64,000 nucleotides of DNA from Treponema sp. UBA3813 (GTDB lineage: Bacteria > Spirochaetota > Spirochaetia > Treponematales > Treponemataceae), in contig DFEB01000069.1 of NCBI GenBank assembly GCA_002368605.1, positions 1-64,000 of the forward strand, given 5' to 3'. Positions within the stretch are counted from its first letter, which is position 1. The number at the start of each line of letters is the position of its first letter. The notes beneath the pieces are model-generated. The model saw nothing but the letters and a program-made list of their open reading frames with translations. It searched no databases and was not told the DNA's origin. Positions 33,721 to 42,822 of this stretch are shown one piece after another. A program made the position numbers and the translations under genes.

Positions 33721-35634
33721 ATGAAACATCACGCTTCCTTTTCAAGGTACTTTTCCAAAAAAACATTTTTTATCTGTGCAAATCTTTGTAATCTGTGGAT
33801 TTTCCTCGCTTCTTGTTCCCGTTCCCCCGAAATGACTCTTTCAGAGATTGAGGCGGCCAGGGCCAGCGGGGCTAACGAACTGATTGAGAAGACTGTTCAC
33901 CGCCCGAATTTGACCAATCATTTTGAGACTGGAAAGGTCGGCGGCACTTACAATGACATCATTATGGGGGAGCCCAAGAGTTTTAACATGCTGGTGGCCG
34001 AAAAAGACGGTACTACGGCGGGTGTGGTGGCTCCTCTGGTTCAGTATCTGGCCGACTATGACATTATCAAGCGGGAATGGAAGGGGCGTATCGCGGACTT
34101 TGAGATAAAAATCGATGAGGAAAATAATAAACTCGATGTGATATATACGATTAAGAGCGATGTCTACTGGTCTTTCTACGGAAACGCCAGGCCAAAGGTA
34201 AAAGTGACCAGCGACGATGTGATTTTCTGGTACGATGAGATTCAGGGGGATGAAGAATGCGGTTCTTCGGCCTATAATTCCCAGTTTATGCCCATGGATG
34301 ACGGCAGTGAGGCGCGGATTACAATCGAAAAAATTGATGATGCGAGCTTTGTTTTTCATTTTCCGCAGATTGTCGCTGAGCCGATTCTGCAGACGAATAT
34401 GGATTTCGGTCCCCGCTTTTTGTACAAGGCCGCAAAGGACAAGGGCGGGGCGGATGCTGTAAAAAAACTCTTCACTGTTGCCGCAGACCCCAAGGAGCTT
34501 CCTTCCTGCGGACCTTATTTCCTTACCGAATATGTTCCGGGGCAGAGGCTTTTGTACAAGCGGAATCCTGAATTCTGGGACAAGGACGCGAAGGGCGAAA
34601 GCCATCATTACCCGGAAGAGTTGGTCTATCAGGTGGTTGGAGATGCGAATACGGCCTATCTTTTGTTCAAACAGGGCAAAATCGAGGACTATTCTTTTCA
34701 GCCGGAGCAGCTGGAGGAAGCCGTCAGGGACGCAGAAAATGTCCTTACTCCCGACGGCCAGTTTATTCCTGAAAATGCAGAAAAAACAGAGGGCTACACG
34801 GTCTTTAATGCGGACGGCTCCATGAACGCTTCATTCTGGTCTTTCAATCAAAATCCTAAAAATCAAGGTGAGGCTTTTTACAAATGGTTCTGCAAAAAAG
34901 AATTTCGTCAGGCAATGAGCTGCCTTTTGAACCGGGAGAGAATCATTTCCCAGACTTACCGGGGCCTCGCCGAGCCGACTTACTCTTTCTTCCCCGAAGT
35001 CAACCGCTATTATAATGAAGATATTATCCTTCAATACCGCTATTCCCATGCCCACGCGAAAAAATTGCTTGAGGCGGCGGGATTTTCCAAGAAAGACGAT
35101 GGATTTTTGTATGACTCAGAGGGAAACAAAGTCGAATTTGATTTGACCATTAACGGAAACGACACGATTTCTTCAGATATTGCCCAGATTATCGTGGACG
35201 AGTGCAAAAAAGAAGGAATCACGGTTACGCCACGAGCCACGGACTTTCAGAAACTCGTTGACCAGCTGATGACAAGCTACGACTGGCAGAGTATTATCAT
35301 CGGTTTTGGTGGCGGCTCTCTTTTCCCCACTCAGGGAAGCAATGTCTGGGTTAGCGACGGAAACCTGCATCTCTGGTACCCATTGCAAAAATCCCCCGCC
35401 ACTGACTGGGAAGCGCGGGTGGACGAGCTTTACCACAAGGCCAAGTGCATCGTGGATTATGAGGAAGCCAAGCCTCTCTGGGATGAGTATCAGTCGATTT
35501 TCCTTGAGCAGTGCCCGATTATCTATCTCATGCGCCGCCGCTCTTTCTACGGCCTGCAAAATCGCTGGGACATGACCAATGTTTACTACGACAATCTAAA
35601 CGGCGCGGAAACGAATTATCTTTATTTAAAATAA
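33721..35634 (+). CDS. oligopeptide-type ABC transporter binding lipoprotein
   Basis: Solute-binding family 5 (OppA/DppA-like) lipoprotein, about 637 residues. Lipobox FLASC gives Cys32 as the lipid-anchored residue. GGTYNDIIMGEPKSFN and the long C-terminal domain (LLNRERIISQTYRGLAEPTYSF quoted in part) are typical. The hydrophobic part of the signal peptide is encoded by an intergenic-type repeat (see 33772-33803). It heads the operon plsC-oppB-lipoprotein-oppCD-prs-oppF. The ligand is probably a peptide but is not proven. Confidence 0.9.
   Translation: MKHHASFSRYFSKKTFFICANLCNLWIFLASCSRSPEMTLSEIEAARASGANELIEKTVHRPNLTNHFETGKVGGTYNDIIMGEPKSFNMLVAEKDGTTAGVVAPLVQYLADYDIIKREWKGRIADFEIKIDEENNKLDVIYTIKSDVYWSFYGNARPKVKVTSDDVIFWYDEIQGDEECGSSAYNSQFMPMDDGSEARITIEKIDDASFVFHFPQIVAEPILQTNMDFGPRFLYKAAKDKGGADAVKKLFTVAADPKELPSCGPYFLTEYVPGQRLLYKRNPEFWDKDAKGESHHYPEELVYQVVGDANTAYLLFKQGKIEDYSFQPEQLEEAVRDAENVLTPDGQFIPENAEKTEGYTVFNADGSMNASFWSFNQNPKNQGEAFYKWFCKKEFRQAMSCLLNRERIISQTYRGLAEPTYSFFPEVNRYYNEDIILQYRYSHAHAKKLLEAAGFSKKDDGFLYDSEGNKVEFDLTINGNDTISSDIAQIIVDECKKEGITVTPRATDFQKLVDQLMTSYDWQSIIIGFGGGSLFPTQGSNVWVSDGNLHLWYPLQKSPATDWEARVDELYHKAKCIVDYEEAKPLWDEYQSIFLEQCPIIYLMRRRSFYGLQNRWDMTNVYYDNLNGAETNYLYLK
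33772..33803 (+). repeat. ATCTGTG-type tandem repeat inside the signal-peptide codons
   Basis: ATCTGTGCAA-ATCTTTGTA-ATCTGTGG reads as the widespread (A)ATCTGTGTn intergenic repeat, but here it encodes FICANLCNLWIF in the signal peptide. Related units occur at 39600-39632 and 42775-42805 in the same operon. Confidence 0.65.
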
Positions 35635-35655
35635 AATCAGGAGTAAAATAGAAAA

Positions 35656-36399
35656 ATGTTTACAACGATTATTTCTTTTATTCGAGTCGCATTTTACATG
35701 CTCTCAAAAAATAAAGTCCGCCGTCTCGCCCTCAAATATGACAAGGCTGGCGACATTGCCAATCGCGATAAAGTTGTTTTCGGAATCGTTCCCAAGTGGG
35801 CGCGCTTCGTTTTTGAAAAAGTCACTCGGTCTACGGTAGAAGTTACAGGCCTTGAGAAAATTCCTCAGGACAGGGCCGTGGTTTTCATCGGAAATCATCA
35901 GGGAAACATGGATATTCCCCTTTTGTTCGGCTACATCAACAAGCCCATGACTTTCGTAGCAAAAGCCGAGTTGGGTAAAATTCCCCTTCTTTCTGACTGG
36001 ATGAAGCTCTTGCAGTGCACTTTCATCGAGCGGAAAAGCCCCCGCAAGTCAATTCAGGCCATTCATGATGCGGCTGAGGGCGTAAAAAAGGGCTATTCTC
36101 AGGTCATTTTCCCGGAGGGAACGCGAAGCAAGGGCGGACCCCACCACGAATTCAAGGCCGGAAGTTTCAAGCTTGCCTTTATGTCTGGTGCACCCATCGT
36201 TCCCGTTACCATCGACGGCACCTGGAGAATCTACGAGGGGCAAAAAAAAGTCAAAAAAGGCCAGCATGTTAAGCTCATAATTCACGACCCGATTGAAACG
36301 GCAGGGCTTTCAAAAGAAGAGCAGTCAAAAATCCACGAAAAAGTGGAGCAAATCGTATGCGAGCCCTTAAATGAGCAGGCAGGAAGCAGTAATGCATAA
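35656..36399 (+). CDS. plsC: 1-acyl-glycerol-3-phosphate acyltransferase (PlsC family)
   Basis: Adds the second acyl chain to lysophosphatidate in phospholipid synthesis, at the inner membrane. 247 residues. The catalytic HX4D motif is NHQGNMD, and FPEGTRSKGG is the second family motif. AGGAG precedes the ATG. It overlaps the next gene (oppB) by eight bases. Its presence in a peptide-transporter operon is unusual. Confidence 0.92.
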   Translation: MFTTIISFIRVAFYMLSKNKVRRLALKYDKAGDIANRDKVVFGIVPKWARFVFEKVTRSTVEVTGLEKIPQDRAVVFIGNHQGNMDIPLLFGYINKPMTFVAKAELGKIPLLSDWMKLLQCTFIERKSPRKSIQAIHDAAEGVKKGYSQVIFPEGTRSKGGPHHEFKAGSFKLAFMSGAPIVPVTIDGTWRIYEGQKKVKKGQHVKLIIHDPIETAGLSKEEQSKIHEKVEQIVCEPLNEQAGSSNA

Positions 36400-37507
36400 T
36401 AATCAGTCGGGCGCCACCCCTTCACAGTCTAGTCAGCCGCTTGTCGGACTGAAAATTCTTGTCAGGACATGGAGGTCCAAGTATCCTCTCCTTTCATTCA
36501 TCACTTCCCGGCTTGTCACTATGCTTGTCGTGCTTTTTGTTTTTGGCTGGGCTCTTTTCGGCTTAATGGCACTGGCTCCCGGAGATATCGTTGACCAGAT
36601 GATGCAGCAGCAGCTTATGAGCCAGACAGAGTCAAAGGGCGGCTCAAATAGGGACAATGTTCTTAGCGAAGAGCAGATGGCCAAAATGCGTTCTGAGCTG
36701 GGCTTGGACAAGCCCTTTACGATTCAGTATTTCCGCTGGCTGGAGCGGGTTGTCATACATCACGATTTGGGCGTATCGCTGATTTCAAAGGCACCGGTTT
36801 CTTTCCTTATTAAAAGCCGTATCGTTAATTCCCTTGTTCTGAATATTATCTCCCTGGTTTTTATCACGGTTTTCTCTTTTTTGCTGGGCGTTTATTTTTC
36901 AAGCAAGGCTGGCACCCGTGTGGATGTGGCGGCTACTTTCTTTGCCCTTTTCTTTCATGCCTTCCCCGGAATCCTTCTTCTGATTCTCTTGCAACTTTTC
37001 GCTTCGATTACGGGGCTTTTCCCTGTGACGGCATATCCAGATTTTCCTCTTTCAGAAAATCCGATTAAATTCATTTTCAGCTACAATTATCATGTTTTTC
37101 TGCCTCTGTTTGCTTCATTTTTAGGCGGAATCGGTGGAACCATGCGCATGATTCGCTCAACCATGCTGGATCAGATGGGCATGCCTTACATCATGGCTCT
37201 TCGCTCAAGGGGAATCAGCGAGCGGCGGGTTTATCTCAATCACGCTTTCAGAAACACTCTCAACCCCTACATCACGGGAAGTGCAAATCTTCTGGCCTCT
37301 CTTTTTTCAGGCTCCCTTGTTTTGGAAATTATTTTCTCATACCCTGGAATCGGACGGCTTTCTTATGATGCGGTCATGCAGCAGGATGTGAATCTTGTCC
37401 TTGCCTGCACCATGCTTATTGCTGCCCTTGATTTGATTGGTATAACAATTTCAGATATTTTACTTGCGGTCGTAGATCCGCGGATCCGTTATGGAAAGGA
37501 AGGTTAA
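36392..37507 (+). CDS. oppB: ABC transporter permease (OppB-like)
   Basis: Inner-membrane permease, 371 residues, starting at ATG 36392 behind GGAAG. The first helix is near residues 30-55 (FITSRLVTMLVVLFVFGWALF). The family motif region is MIRSTMLDQMGMPYIMALRSRGISERRV, the EAA loop that contacts the ATPases. About six membrane segments are present. A periplasmic stretch rich in Gln and Met (MMQQQLMSQ) follows helix 1. It pairs with the fused oppC-oppD protein. Confidence 0.92.
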   Translation: MHNNQSGATPSQSSQPLVGLKILVRTWRSKYPLLSFITSRLVTMLVVLFVFGWALFGLMALAPGDIVDQMMQQQLMSQTESKGGSNRDNVLSEEQMAKMRSELGLDKPFTIQYFRWLERVVIHHDLGVSLISKAPVSFLIKSRIVNSLVLNIISLVFITVFSFLLGVYFSSKAGTRVDVAATFFALFFHAFPGILLLILLQLFASITGLFPVTAYPDFPLSENPIKFIFSYNYHVFLPLFASFLGGIGGTMRMIRSTMLDQMGMPYIMALRSRGISERRVYLNHAFRNTLNPYITGSANLLASLFSGSLVLEIIFSYPGIGRLSYDAVMQQDVNLVLACTMLIAALDLIGITISDILLAVVDPRIRYGKEG

Positions 37508-37508
37508 T

Positions 37509-38507
37509 ATGAAAAAAAATTATGTTGTTTCTCTGCTTGCCGCTGCGCTTGCACTTTTTGTCCTGTTCTCATGTTCTACATTGAAAGAATTGGGGCTAGC
37601 TCCGTCAGTCTCCTTAAAAGCCGTTTCGCTTGCTTCTGTAGATTTTGACGGAATTACATTCAACTGTGATTATTCGATTTCAAATCCGCTTCCAGTGGGC
37701 ATCTCAATAAAAAAAGTCGCCGCAGATGTTGTCTATGAGTCAAATACATTTACAAGCCTTACTGCCGATGAAGGTGTTAAAGTCAAGGCTCTCGGTTCGC
37801 AGACAAATAAATTGTCTTTCAAAGTTCCTTATGATACGATTCTCTCATTTGCCTCTTCTTCAAAGTCATCTTCAAAAACATCTCTACCATTTAAAATAAA
37901 CGGAAAAGTTTCTCTTGATTTTAATGGCGCAGCTCTTGCCGAATCTCTTGCCTCTGATTTGCCCTTTTCTGTGGATTTTGATGTTCCTGTTTTTAAACCT
38001 TCGCTTTCTCTCTCTAATCCAAAAGTGCAACTTCCCAGTCTGACAGAACTTAAAGATTCTTTTGTTTCCGGGGGCATGAATATTGTAAAGGCTGCGACTG
38101 TTGCGGCTGCGATTATTGGCGGTCAGTCAGTTGCTGACAGCGTTTTTGACGGAATTGACCTTGATTTTAAGGTTTCGTTTAATTTAAATGTCGCAAATTC
38201 TGGTTCAGCTCCATGGAAGTATGTCCTTAATTCTTGCTCTCTCACAACTTCGTCTGGCAACGCAATTCAGCTTGATGCTGGCTCAAATAATGAAATTACC
38301 TCTTCAAGCGGAACAATTCCTGTGACGGCAAAACTCAATACGCTTACGGCAGGAAAATTCATAGTTCAACTTCTCAATAAAAAGGGTGGAAATCCGACAT
38401 TTACTTTTGACAGCGGATTGTCCTTTACGGAGCTTTCTTATGCTCCTAATATTCCTCTTGCCTATTCAAAAGAAGTTCCCTTGTCTAATTTTGGAATTTC
38501 AAAATAA
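37509..38507 (+). CDS. lipoprotein with LEA-14-like (WHy) domains
   Basis: 332 residues from ATG 37509 behind GGAAGG; the lipobox LFVLFSC puts Cys20 as the anchor. Residues about 38-120 and 220-300 look like two LEA2/WHy beta domains (ITFNCDYSISNPLPVGISI; VSFNLNVANSGSAPWKYVL). In the operon it lies one base after oppB and six before oppCD. It is likely at the outer face of the inner membrane or in the outer membrane; its role is unknown. Confidence 0.75.
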   Translation: MKKNYVVSLLAAALALFVLFSCSTLKELGLAPSVSLKAVSLASVDFDGITFNCDYSISNPLPVGISIKKVAADVVYESNTFTSLTADEGVKVKALGSQTNKLSFKVPYDTILSFASSSKSSSKTSLPFKINGKVSLDFNGAALAESLASDLPFSVDFDVPVFKPSLSLSNPKVQLPSLTELKDSFVSGGMNIVKAATVAAAIIGGQSVADSVFDGIDLDFKVSFNLNVANSGSAPWKYVLNSCSLTTSSGNAIQLDAGSNNEITSSSGTIPVTAKLNTLTAGKFIVQLLNKKGGNPTFTFDSGLSFTELSYAPNIPLAYSKEVPLSNFGISK

Positions 38508-38513
38508 GGCGGG

Positions 38514-40628
38514 ATGCTTGTGGTGCGCTTGATTCAATACCTCAAAAGCAGACCTCTTGCGCTTGTCTCTTTGGCTCTGCTTGCTCTTCTCTATCTTTTC
38601 ATGATTTTTGCTGAATTCATCTCGCCCTATACGCCCACCCGCTCATTTGAGGAAGACACTTTTCATCCCTCAAACATCGAACTTAGCGCAAAAGGCTTGG
38701 TCGCCAGAGAATACCGGGTCTTGAGCCCCATTACATGGCGGTATGCGAAAGTGAAGGGTAGCGAATTCCACCACAAAATCCGCTTTTTCGTAAAAGGCGA
38801 GGAATACCGCCTCTTCGGCCTCATTCCAGTGAGCCGTCACCTTTTCGGCACCCTGCCGGACGAAAGCACCGGCGAAGTCTACCCGGTCTTTCTTTTCGGA
38901 GCGGACAATCTCGGTCGTGACCTTTTTTCCCGCATGGTCTACGGAAGTCGAATCTCCCTTACAATCGGCTTTGTTGCCAGCGCCATTTCCCTGATTCTGG
39001 CGATTCTCTTTGGCGGAATTGCAGGCTACTACGGCGGAAAACCTGACTGGTTTGTCATGCGTGTCTGTGAATTCCTCATGCTCATACCGAGTTTATACCT
39101 TATCCTTTTCTTGCGTTCTATTTTAAACACGAAAATGGATTCCGGCACGGCCTACATGATAATCACGGTGATTCTTTCCCTGGTCGGCTGGCCTGGAACT
39201 GCCCGCACTCTCCGGGGCATGGTTCACTCAATCAAACGGGATGAATTCGTCCTTGACGCGGGCCTTGAAGGAATCCCTTCCACGGTGATTATTTTCGTCC
39301 ACATCATCCCCCAGATTACCAGTCTCTTAATCGTCTCTACCACGCTGGCCATTCCGGGCTTTATCATGAGCGAGACCACTCTTTCTTATCTGGGGCTTGG
39401 CATTTCCGATCCTGCCGTAAGCTGGGGCAGCCTCATAAACCGTGACATCTCCACTCTTTCAAACCTCAAGAATTTCCCATGGCTTCTTAGCCCGGTCTGG
39501 CTTTTGCTTTTAGTCACCCTGGCCTTCAACTTTTTAGGCGACGCTCTCCGGGACTATTTCGACCCCTATCATGTGATTTTCCCTACATGGAAGAAAAAAT
39601 CCACAGATTCACACAGATTAACACAGATTATAAAAAACAGTCAGGATGAAATCAGCGAGAATCCGCGTGAATCCGCGTCTGCTTCTTTCCTTTCCGTGGA
39701 GAATCTCAGGATTTCATTCACTGTCTTGCGAGGCTCTTCCCACACGATTATTCAGTCCGTGCGGGGAGTCTCTTTCCAGATGAATCGTGGCGAAATACTG
39801 GGAATCGTGGGCGAGTCGGGAAGCGGAAAATCTGTCACAACTACGGCGATTCCTGCCCTGCATCCCTCTAACGCCACAGTTGAGGGAAAAATCTTTTTTG
39901 ACGGCGTGGAGCTTACTTCCCTGAGCCAAAAAGAGATGCGCTCATACCGGGGCAAAAAAATCGGCCTGATTTTTCAGGAGCCGGGCAGAAGCTTTGACCC
40001 CCTGCAGAACATAGGCTCGGTCTTCTTCGAGACTTTCCGAAACAGCCAGCCTGAAATCAGTCGCGGCGAGGCAGACGAAAAAGCCGTGACTCTTCTTGAC
40101 GAAGTGGGCCTGCCGGACCCCAAAAGCCGCCTTAAAAATTACCCCCACCAGTTCTCAGGGGGGCAGCTCCAGCGAATCTCCATCGCCCTTTCCCTTGCCC
40201 AGGGCTGCCAGCTTCTGATTGCAGACGAGCCAACCACCGCCCTTGACGTTACGATTCAGGCTCAGATTGTCTCTTTGCTGGCAAATCTTCGAAAAACGCG
40301 AAATCTTTCTATTATATTCATCAGCCACAACATAGATTTGGTGGCAGGCCTTTGCGACAATATCATCGTCATGTACGGCGGTCTCATTATGGAGAAGGGA
40401 AGTAGCGAAGAAATCATGCGCCATGCAAAGCACCCTTACACCCAGGCTCTCCTTGCCTCTTCGCCGAAATTCGGCAGCCACTACAGCACAGAAAAATTAG
40501 TCTCAATTCCCGGCCGCGTCACGGATCCCGCTCACCCGGAGCCGGGCTGTCCTTTCGCGCCAAGATGCCAATACGCAAAAGATGAATGTAAAAAAAGCGG
40601 GATTTGTTACAAAATGGGGGAATCATGA
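38514..40628 (+). CDS. fused ABC permease-ATPase (OppC-OppD)
   Basis: 704 residues. Residues 1-355 are an OppC-like permease (EAA loop GTARTLRGMVHSIKRDEFV; ends DYFDPYHVIFPTW). Residues 388-704 are an OppD-like ATPase: Walker A GESGSGKS, signature FSGGQLQR, Walker B LLIADEPT, and the Cys-rich C-terminus CPFAPRCQYAKDECKKSGIC. These are normally two proteins. The roughly 30-residue linker (KKKSTDSHRLTQIIKNSQDE) is encoded by intergenic-type repeats. It overlaps prs by four bases (ATGA). Confidence 0.92.
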   Translation: MLVVRLIQYLKSRPLALVSLALLALLYLFMIFAEFISPYTPTRSFEEDTFHPSNIELSAKGLVAREYRVLSPITWRYAKVKGSEFHHKIRFFVKGEEYRLFGLIPVSRHLFGTLPDESTGEVYPVFLFGADNLGRDLFSRMVYGSRISLTIGFVASAISLILAILFGGIAGYYGGKPDWFVMRVCEFLMLIPSLYLILFLRSILNTKMDSGTAYMIITVILSLVGWPGTARTLRGMVHSIKRDEFVLDAGLEGIPSTVIIFVHIIPQITSLLIVSTTLAIPGFIMSETTLSYLGLGISDPAVSWGSLINRDISTLSNLKNFPWLLSPVWLLLLVTLAFNFLGDALRDYFDPYHVIFPTWKKKSTDSHRLTQIIKNSQDEISENPRESASASFLSVENLRISFTVLRGSSHTIIQSVRGVSFQMNRGEILGIVGESGSGKSVTTTAIPALHPSNATVEGKIFFDGVELTSLSQKEMRSYRGKKIGLIFQEPGRSFDPLQNIGSVFFETFRNSQPEISRGEADEKAVTLLDEVGLPDPKSRLKNYPHQFSGGQLQRISIALSLAQGCQLLIADEPTTALDVTIQAQIVSLLANLRKTRNLSIIFISHNIDLVAGLCDNIIVMYGGLIMEKGSSEEIMRHAKHPYTQALLASSPKFGSHYSTEKLVSIPGRVTDPAHPEPGCPFAPRCQYAKDECKKSGICYKMGES
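39598..39682 (+). repeat. repeat DNA forming the OppC-OppD linker
   Basis: Contains ATCCACAGATTCACACAGAT then TAACACAGATTATAAAAAAC, and further on GAATCCGCGTGAATCCGCGTC. These CACAGATTaA and AATCCGCGTg units are the sort normally found between genes in many bacteria. All are read through in one frame. Confidence 0.75.
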
Positions 40629-41725
40629 CACGAAAACTTGGAATTATCGCGCTGGAGTCTGCCCAAAACGCAGGAAACAAAATCGATTCCATCCTTTCTG
40701 AATGGCGGGGGGGCGAGCATTTTTTGATTCCAGCCCAATGTCCCCGATTCGGAACCGGCGAGGCTAAGGGAATCGTCAAAGAGTCCGTGCGGGACCGTGA
40801 TTTATACATTCTCGTGGATGTCTGTAATTCCTCAATCACTTACAAAATGGACGGTCAGCTTAACCGCATGTCCCCGGACGATCATTTTCAGGATTTAAAG
40901 AGGGTGATTGCAGCCTGTAACGGAAAGGCCGAGCGAATCACCGTAATCATGCCATTTTTGTATGAGAGCCGCCAGCACCGCCGGGTTTTGAGGGAATCCC
41001 TTGACTGCGCTGTCATGCTGCGGGAACTTGAGAATATGGGAGTCCATGAAATCATCACTTTTGATGCCCATGACCCCCGAATGCAGAGCGCAATTCCTTT
41101 GAGCGGATTTGAGAATGTCTCCCCGGCCCTGCAATTTACCCAAAGTCTGCTTACAGAATATGAAGACTTAAAAATTGACAGCGAGCACATGATGTTTATT
41201 TCCCCGGACGAAGGGGCCATGGACAGGGTTGTCTTTATGGCATCAATTTTCGGCGTAAATATCGGCATGTTTTACAAGCGACGGGATTATAGCGTGGTCG
41301 TCAATGGCATGAATCCCATTATCGCCCATGATTTTTGCGGCGAGTCTGTCGAAGGAAAGGATTGTATCGTCATCGATGACATGATTTCTTCGGGCGGCAG
41401 CATGATTGATGTGGCGCAGCAACTGAAAGCGCGGGGTGCAAAGAGAGTTCTTGTTTTTGCGACTTTCGGACTTTTTACCAACGGTTTCGAGAAATTCGAC
41501 AAGGCCTATGAGGAAGGTCTTTTTGACCGGCTTTTCACGACAAATCTCATTCATCAGAGGTCTGAACTGAAAGAAAAAGTCTGGTATTACTCTGTGAATG
41601 TGAACCTTTATGTGGCGGCAATCATTGATACAATGAATAAGGGAGAGTCAATGACAGAGCTTGTCCGTCCTGCAAAACGAATTAAGGAAATGCTTGATTT
41701 ATATAAAAAGAGCGGAGAGAATTAA
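40625..41725 (+). CDS. prs: ribose-phosphate pyrophosphokinase
   Basis: Makes PRPP from ribose 5-phosphate and ATP for nucleotide and histidine synthesis. 366 residues, the longer form found in some anaerobes. The PRPP loop is VIDDMISSGGSM; MPFLYESRQHRR and FDAHDPRMQS match the catalytic regions. The start ATG 40625 overlaps the oppCD stop and is preceded by GGGGGA. It is located between two ATPase genes of a peptide transporter. pyrE, a PRPP user, is nearby at 31162. Confidence 0.9.
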   Translation: MTRKLGIIALESAQNAGNKIDSILSEWRGGEHFLIPAQCPRFGTGEAKGIVKESVRDRDLYILVDVCNSSITYKMDGQLNRMSPDDHFQDLKRVIAACNGKAERITVIMPFLYESRQHRRVLRESLDCAVMLRELENMGVHEIITFDAHDPRMQSAIPLSGFENVSPALQFTQSLLTEYEDLKIDSEHMMFISPDEGAMDRVVFMASIFGVNIGMFYKRRDYSVVVNGMNPIIAHDFCGESVEGKDCIVIDDMISSGGSMIDVAQQLKARGAKRVLVFATFGLFTNGFEKFDKAYEEGLFDRLFTTNLIHQRSELKEKVWYYSVNVNLYVAAIIDTMNKGESMTELVRPAKRIKEMLDLYKKSGEN

Positions 41726-41729
41726 TAAA

Positions 41730-42788
41730 ATGTCTGATTTTATCATTCAAGCTGACCACTTAACAAAACGCTTCACTCTGGACGCGGGCTTTTTCGCCAA
41801 GCAAGACCGGTTTGTCTACGCGGTCAACGATGTCTCTTTCGGAATAGAGCGAGGGAAAACTTACGGTCTGGTTGGTGAATCCGGCTGTGGCAAAACCACC
41901 ACGGCGAGAATGTTAGTTCGCATGTACAAGGCTGATGGCGGGGCAATCTGGTACAGTTCCAGCGAAAACAGGGCGCTCCTGCCGACAAGCGGCAGTCGGG
42001 CTATCCGCCCTTCCGCTGACGCTCCATTGCCTGCGGCAACTGGCGCCGCTCCTATCCCTAGCGCGTCAAGACAGAATGTCCTTCTCTTTAATCGCAAGCA
42101 GCTCCGCTCTTACCGGGAAAAAATCAAATATGTCTTTCAAGATCCGTCCCGCTCCTTAAATCCCCGCATGACGGTTTTCAATATCCTTACCGCCAGCTAC
42201 AAATATTCTTCAATTTGGCCGGGTAAAAAAGCCGCCTGGGAGGAAGCTGCCAAAATCATGGAAGAAGTTGGCCTTGATCCCTTGGACTTGGAAAAACGAC
42301 CCAGCGAATTTTCCGGCGGCCAGAGGCAGAGAATCTCTATTGCCCGCGCCCTTATCATGAAGCCCGAAGTCATGTTCTGTGACGAGGTGGTGAGTGCGCT
42401 GGATGTTTCCGTCCAGAGCCAGATTCTCAATCTTTTGCAGGATATTCGCCAGAAAAGAGGCATTTCCTTTCTTTTTATAGCCCATGATTTACGGGTTTCC
42501 TGCTATTTCTGCGACACAATCGGCGTAATGTACCGCGGGCTTCTTGTGGAAGAAGCCCCTGCTCGTGATTTGTACCAGACAGCCGCCCATCCTTACACGA
42601 AACTTCTCTTTCAGGGAAGCGAAAGTTCTGGCGGTGAGTCAAAGGGCGAAGTTAAAACCACTCTTGAAAGCTTGCACGGCTGCCCCTTCGCCCATCGTTG
42701 CCCCCATGCAAGCGAAAAATGCCGTTCAGAAATCCCTGAATGGAAGGAAATCAGTGCGGGTCACAAAGTTCGTTGTAATCTCTGTTAA
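41730..42788 (+). CDS. ABC transporter ATPase (OppF-like) with in-frame repeat
   Basis: 352 residues from ATG 41730 behind CGGAGAGA. Walker A GESGCGKTTTARM is near residue 50, Q-loop YVFQDPSRSLNPRM near 135, signature FSGGQRQRISIARAL near 193 and Walker B VMFCDEVVSALD near 213. The Cys-rich C-terminus (CPFAHRCPHASEKC) is kept. Residues about 84-113 are encoded by a copy of the palindromic repeat, inserted between Walker A and the Q-loop where a short loop is normal. The D in Walker B followed by E is intact, so the enzyme may still work. Confidence 0.9.
   Translation: MSDFIIQADHLTKRFTLDAGFFAKQDRFVYAVNDVSFGIERGKTYGLVGESGCGKTTTARMLVRMYKADGGAIWYSSSENRALLPTSGSRAIRPSADAPLPAATGAAPIPSASRQNVLLFNRKQLRSYREKIKYVFQDPSRSLNPRMTVFNILTASYKYSSIWPGKKAAWEEAAKIMEEVGLDPLDLEKRPSEFSGGQRQRISIARALIMKPEVMFCDEVVSALDVSVQSQILNLLQDIRQKRGISFLFIAHDLRVSCYFCDTIGVMYRGLLVEEAPARDLYQTAAHPYTKLLFQGSESSGGESKGEVKTTLESLHGCPFAHRCPHASEKCRSEIPEWKEISAGHKVRCNLC
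41979..42068 (-). repeat. palindromic repeat family, copy 5, inside oppF
   Basis: Minus-strand reading: CGCTAGGGATAGGAGCGGCG, then CAGTTGCCG, GGCAATGGAGCG, TCAGCGGAAGGGCGGATAGC, CCGACTGCCG-CTTGT-CGGCAG. About 90 bases, a multiple of three, with no stop codon in the host frame. Confidence 0.85.
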
Positions 42789-42822
42789 ACTGTGTTAATC
42801 TGAAATAAAAAAGGAGTTTGCC

